A program made the position numbers and the translations under genes. Positions 62,433-64,000 of a stretch of DNA of 64,000 bases are shown in pieces (the first letter of the stretch is position 1; every line of letters begins with the position of its first letter). Source of the DNA: Paracentrotus lividus. Its lineage: Eukaryota; Echinodermata; Echinoidea; Camarodonta; Echinidae. The stretch spans positions 4,144,704-4,208,703 of the forward strand of contig CALNVZ010003432.1 in assembly GCA_940671915.1 (NCBI GenBank), written 5' to 3'. Below the pieces are notes generated by a model. The model was not told where the DNA came from, did not search any database, and saw nothing but the letters and a program-made list of their open reading frames with translations.

Positions 62433-63880
62433 GTGAGTAACATATGGGAAGGAAAATTTTTGTGTGATCATCGTTGCTAACATCAAGATTTTTCCTTTTA
62501 ATTCAATTTTCAATGTTATTTTTGGCTTATCCTGATGATATAATAAAGGCCTTGTCTCATAGGTGGCGATCATTTTGGCCTCAACTAGCATATGGTCAGA
62601 ATATAGGAGAAAATTGGTGTCTTGCAACCTCAGCTTTAACCCTATTCTGCCTTGGGGGGGGGGGGGGGGGGGGGGTCAATTTGACCCCGTACAAATTTCG
62701 CAACATTCCGCGCAACGCTGATGGAAACGCGGTACTCGCGCGCGTATGTGACTTTTTTCTTTCAAGTGTCCCTCAACTTTTGTCACCAAGTTCGAAAAAA
62801 TCAAACACTCCGTTGTTGCGTTACGCGACATTATGTAATTGCATGTCAGGCCAAAATTGAATGAAAATCGTCATTTTGCATGCGTTTGTCTACAAAATAC
62901 TGCTTTTCCTAAATTGCTTTATAACACTGATAATTGTGCCATCTGAGCCTTTTGATTGATTAAATTTGTCTTTATGTTGATCAAGAAACATTTCTCAAGC
63001 ATAAAAAATTATAAAAACAAAGAAATACATAAGAAATAAAAACAATAGAATACATAAGAAATTCACAAAACAATAGAATACAAAAGAATTAATTTTAAAT
63101 TTGGTGAATTTGTCAATTCAATACTGTTGACTTTGCTATTCAGCAACTTTTAGAAAAAATTTGAGTTTCATAACTATGTTTATTAATGAAATATTAACAA
63201 TTTCAATAAAAAAGCATCTAATTTGCATTCATGAGTATGCATAAATTAGCATAAATTAAATATGTGAAATTTTTTTCCGGAAAAAATATATCAGCGATAC
63301 CCTTTAGATGTGCAGCGACGTTCGTGCAATTTTTCGCAGCGATCGGACCATCCGCGACCAAGATATCGGGGGGGGGGGTCAAATTGACCCCCCCCCAGTC
63401 AAAATCTCCTCCTGAAAAGCGCAGTCAGAATAGGGTTAAATAGGTACATGTAGGTCCCCTCAACTGTGTACCTTGAAGCATCTAGTTGCTTTGTTAAACA
63501 GTCAGATAATATAATTCGAGAATTATGATTCAGACATTGTTGTTGTTGGTCTTTTTTATGGCGTTTCCTTCAACGATTAAAAAATTTCCATCAGGCGATG
63601 TATAAAAAAAGGGTATTTTCCTTCTATTTTTCCGTTTGTATTACCAGATTTGTGAGTTGCATTGTAGGTTCGAAGACCAAGATGGCTGAGTGCATTGGTC
63701 AGTTAGTTGATATTGTAAGTTATTTTAGGGTTAATTTTTCATATAGTTTTGCTTGTTATAATGGAAAGTAACGATAGTCAGAAACAGAAAGAGAAATTAT
63801 TAGTTGTGCTTGAATAATTATGTTATTGTCTCTCAATACACATTTGTATAATCTTTGTTGCTGTTGTTGTTTTACTTTAG
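62433..63880. other. Aminotransferase intron 6 with TTAA-flanked element
   Basis: The intron carries the element at 62636-63439. The rest is AT-rich. A short segment near 63670-63710 is less AT-rich but is not needed to join exons 6 and 7, whose phases already match. Confidence 0.65.
62636..63439. mobile_element. TTAA-flanked inverted-repeat element with poly-G arms (~800 bp)
   Basis: TTTAACCCTATTCTG at the left and CAGAATAGGGTTAAA at the right are perfect 15-base inverted repeats, with TTAA as the likely target. Just inside, GGGGGTCAATTTGACCCC and GGGGGTCAAATTGACCCC occur in both arms. The G run at 62656-62676 exceeds 20 bases. No transposase ORF. Confidence 0.75.
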
Positions 63881-64000
63881 ACGAACGTGTAGGAAACCTT
63901 ACCATGGTGTTGAACAACCCTGAACCCAAGCCTCGTATCAAATCCCAACTTGAGAAGCTAGCCAGAGCCATGTGGTCTAATCCACCCAATCACGGAGCTC
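63881..64000 (+). CDS. GOT1: Aspartate aminotransferase exon 7, cut by window end
   Basis: After the acceptor TTTACTTTAG the frame reads NERVGNLTMVLNNPEPKPRI, then KSQLEKLARAMWSNPPNHGA, and runs off the end of the window. ERVGNLT and R..WSNPP..GA are conserved; the arginine that follows in relatives, and the substrate-carboxylate arginine near the C-terminus, lie beyond the edge. About 40 of the expected 140 remaining residues are present. Confidence 0.94.

Noticed and set aside
62205-62627. 140-codon minus-strand ORF
   Set aside because: It overlaps aminotransferase exon 6 on the opposite strand and has no domain; a shadow of the real exon plus intron.

Overview
This is a eukaryotic (animal) genomic window. 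Coding sequence is split into short exons with GT-AG introns, noncoding DNA dominates, and there are many non-autonomous transposons, LINE fragments, tRNA-derived segments and minisatellites. The protein families, the very frequent TACATGTA motif and the abundance of foldback elements suggest a marine deuterostome invertebrate. An echinoderm such as a sea urchin is my best guess, but this is inference: no sequence search was possible.

Four genes are supported. (1) A fibrinogen-related-domain (FReD) gene on the + strand, exons at 7953-8086, 9434-9695 and 10419-10666. Its first domain exon carries an in-frame TGA and a degraded GGW block, so the locus may be a pseudogene. A possible upstream exon at 961-1140 has a compatible splice phase. 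(2) A RING-less B-box/TRIM-like gene on the - strand, exons 23268-21600 and 21412-21282, joining in phase to give about 599 residues. (3) A G protein gamma subunit on the + strand with its whole coding region in one exon (43045-43245), an acceptor 9 bases before the ATG, and a candidate 5' UTR exon at 32190-32258. (4) A cytosolic-type aspartate aminotransferase (GOT1-like) on the + strand, with seven exons from 53099 to the right edge. It includes the PLP lysine and is cut off by the window end. One junction (exon 2/3) is out of phase by one base as the sequence stands.

Layout. 1-5960: sparse noncoding DNA, a possible exon, poly-G/C tracts and a repeat field built on a palindromic GCGAGCGCGAAGCGCGAGC-like motif. 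5960-10680: foldback elements interleaved with the FReD exons. 10815-16060: a composite element with terminal inverted repeats (11000-15831), minisatellite arms and a nested 5'-truncated L1-type LINE. 16580-21190: TA-flanked foldback elements, a 53-bp minisatellite and a second LINE fragment. 21280-23270: the TRIM-like gene. 23500-28700: repeats, including a 201-bp duplication and TTAA-flanked elements. 29300-47000: comparatively transposon-poor, holding the G-gamma gene and dense TACATGTA motifs. 47200-52800: foldbacks (one of about 1.26 kb) and dispersed repeats. 52980-64000: the aminotransferase gene with repeat-filled introns.

The genes do not form a pathway and I see no operon-like organisation. 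The most distinctive content is the mobile-element landscape. At least seven foldback elements are flanked by TA and four by TTAA, pointing to two mobilising transposase classes (Tc1/mariner-like and piggyBac-like). No intact transposase or reverse transcriptase is present. I found no convincing new biological system; the composite element at 11000-15831 is the best candidate for something undescribed.
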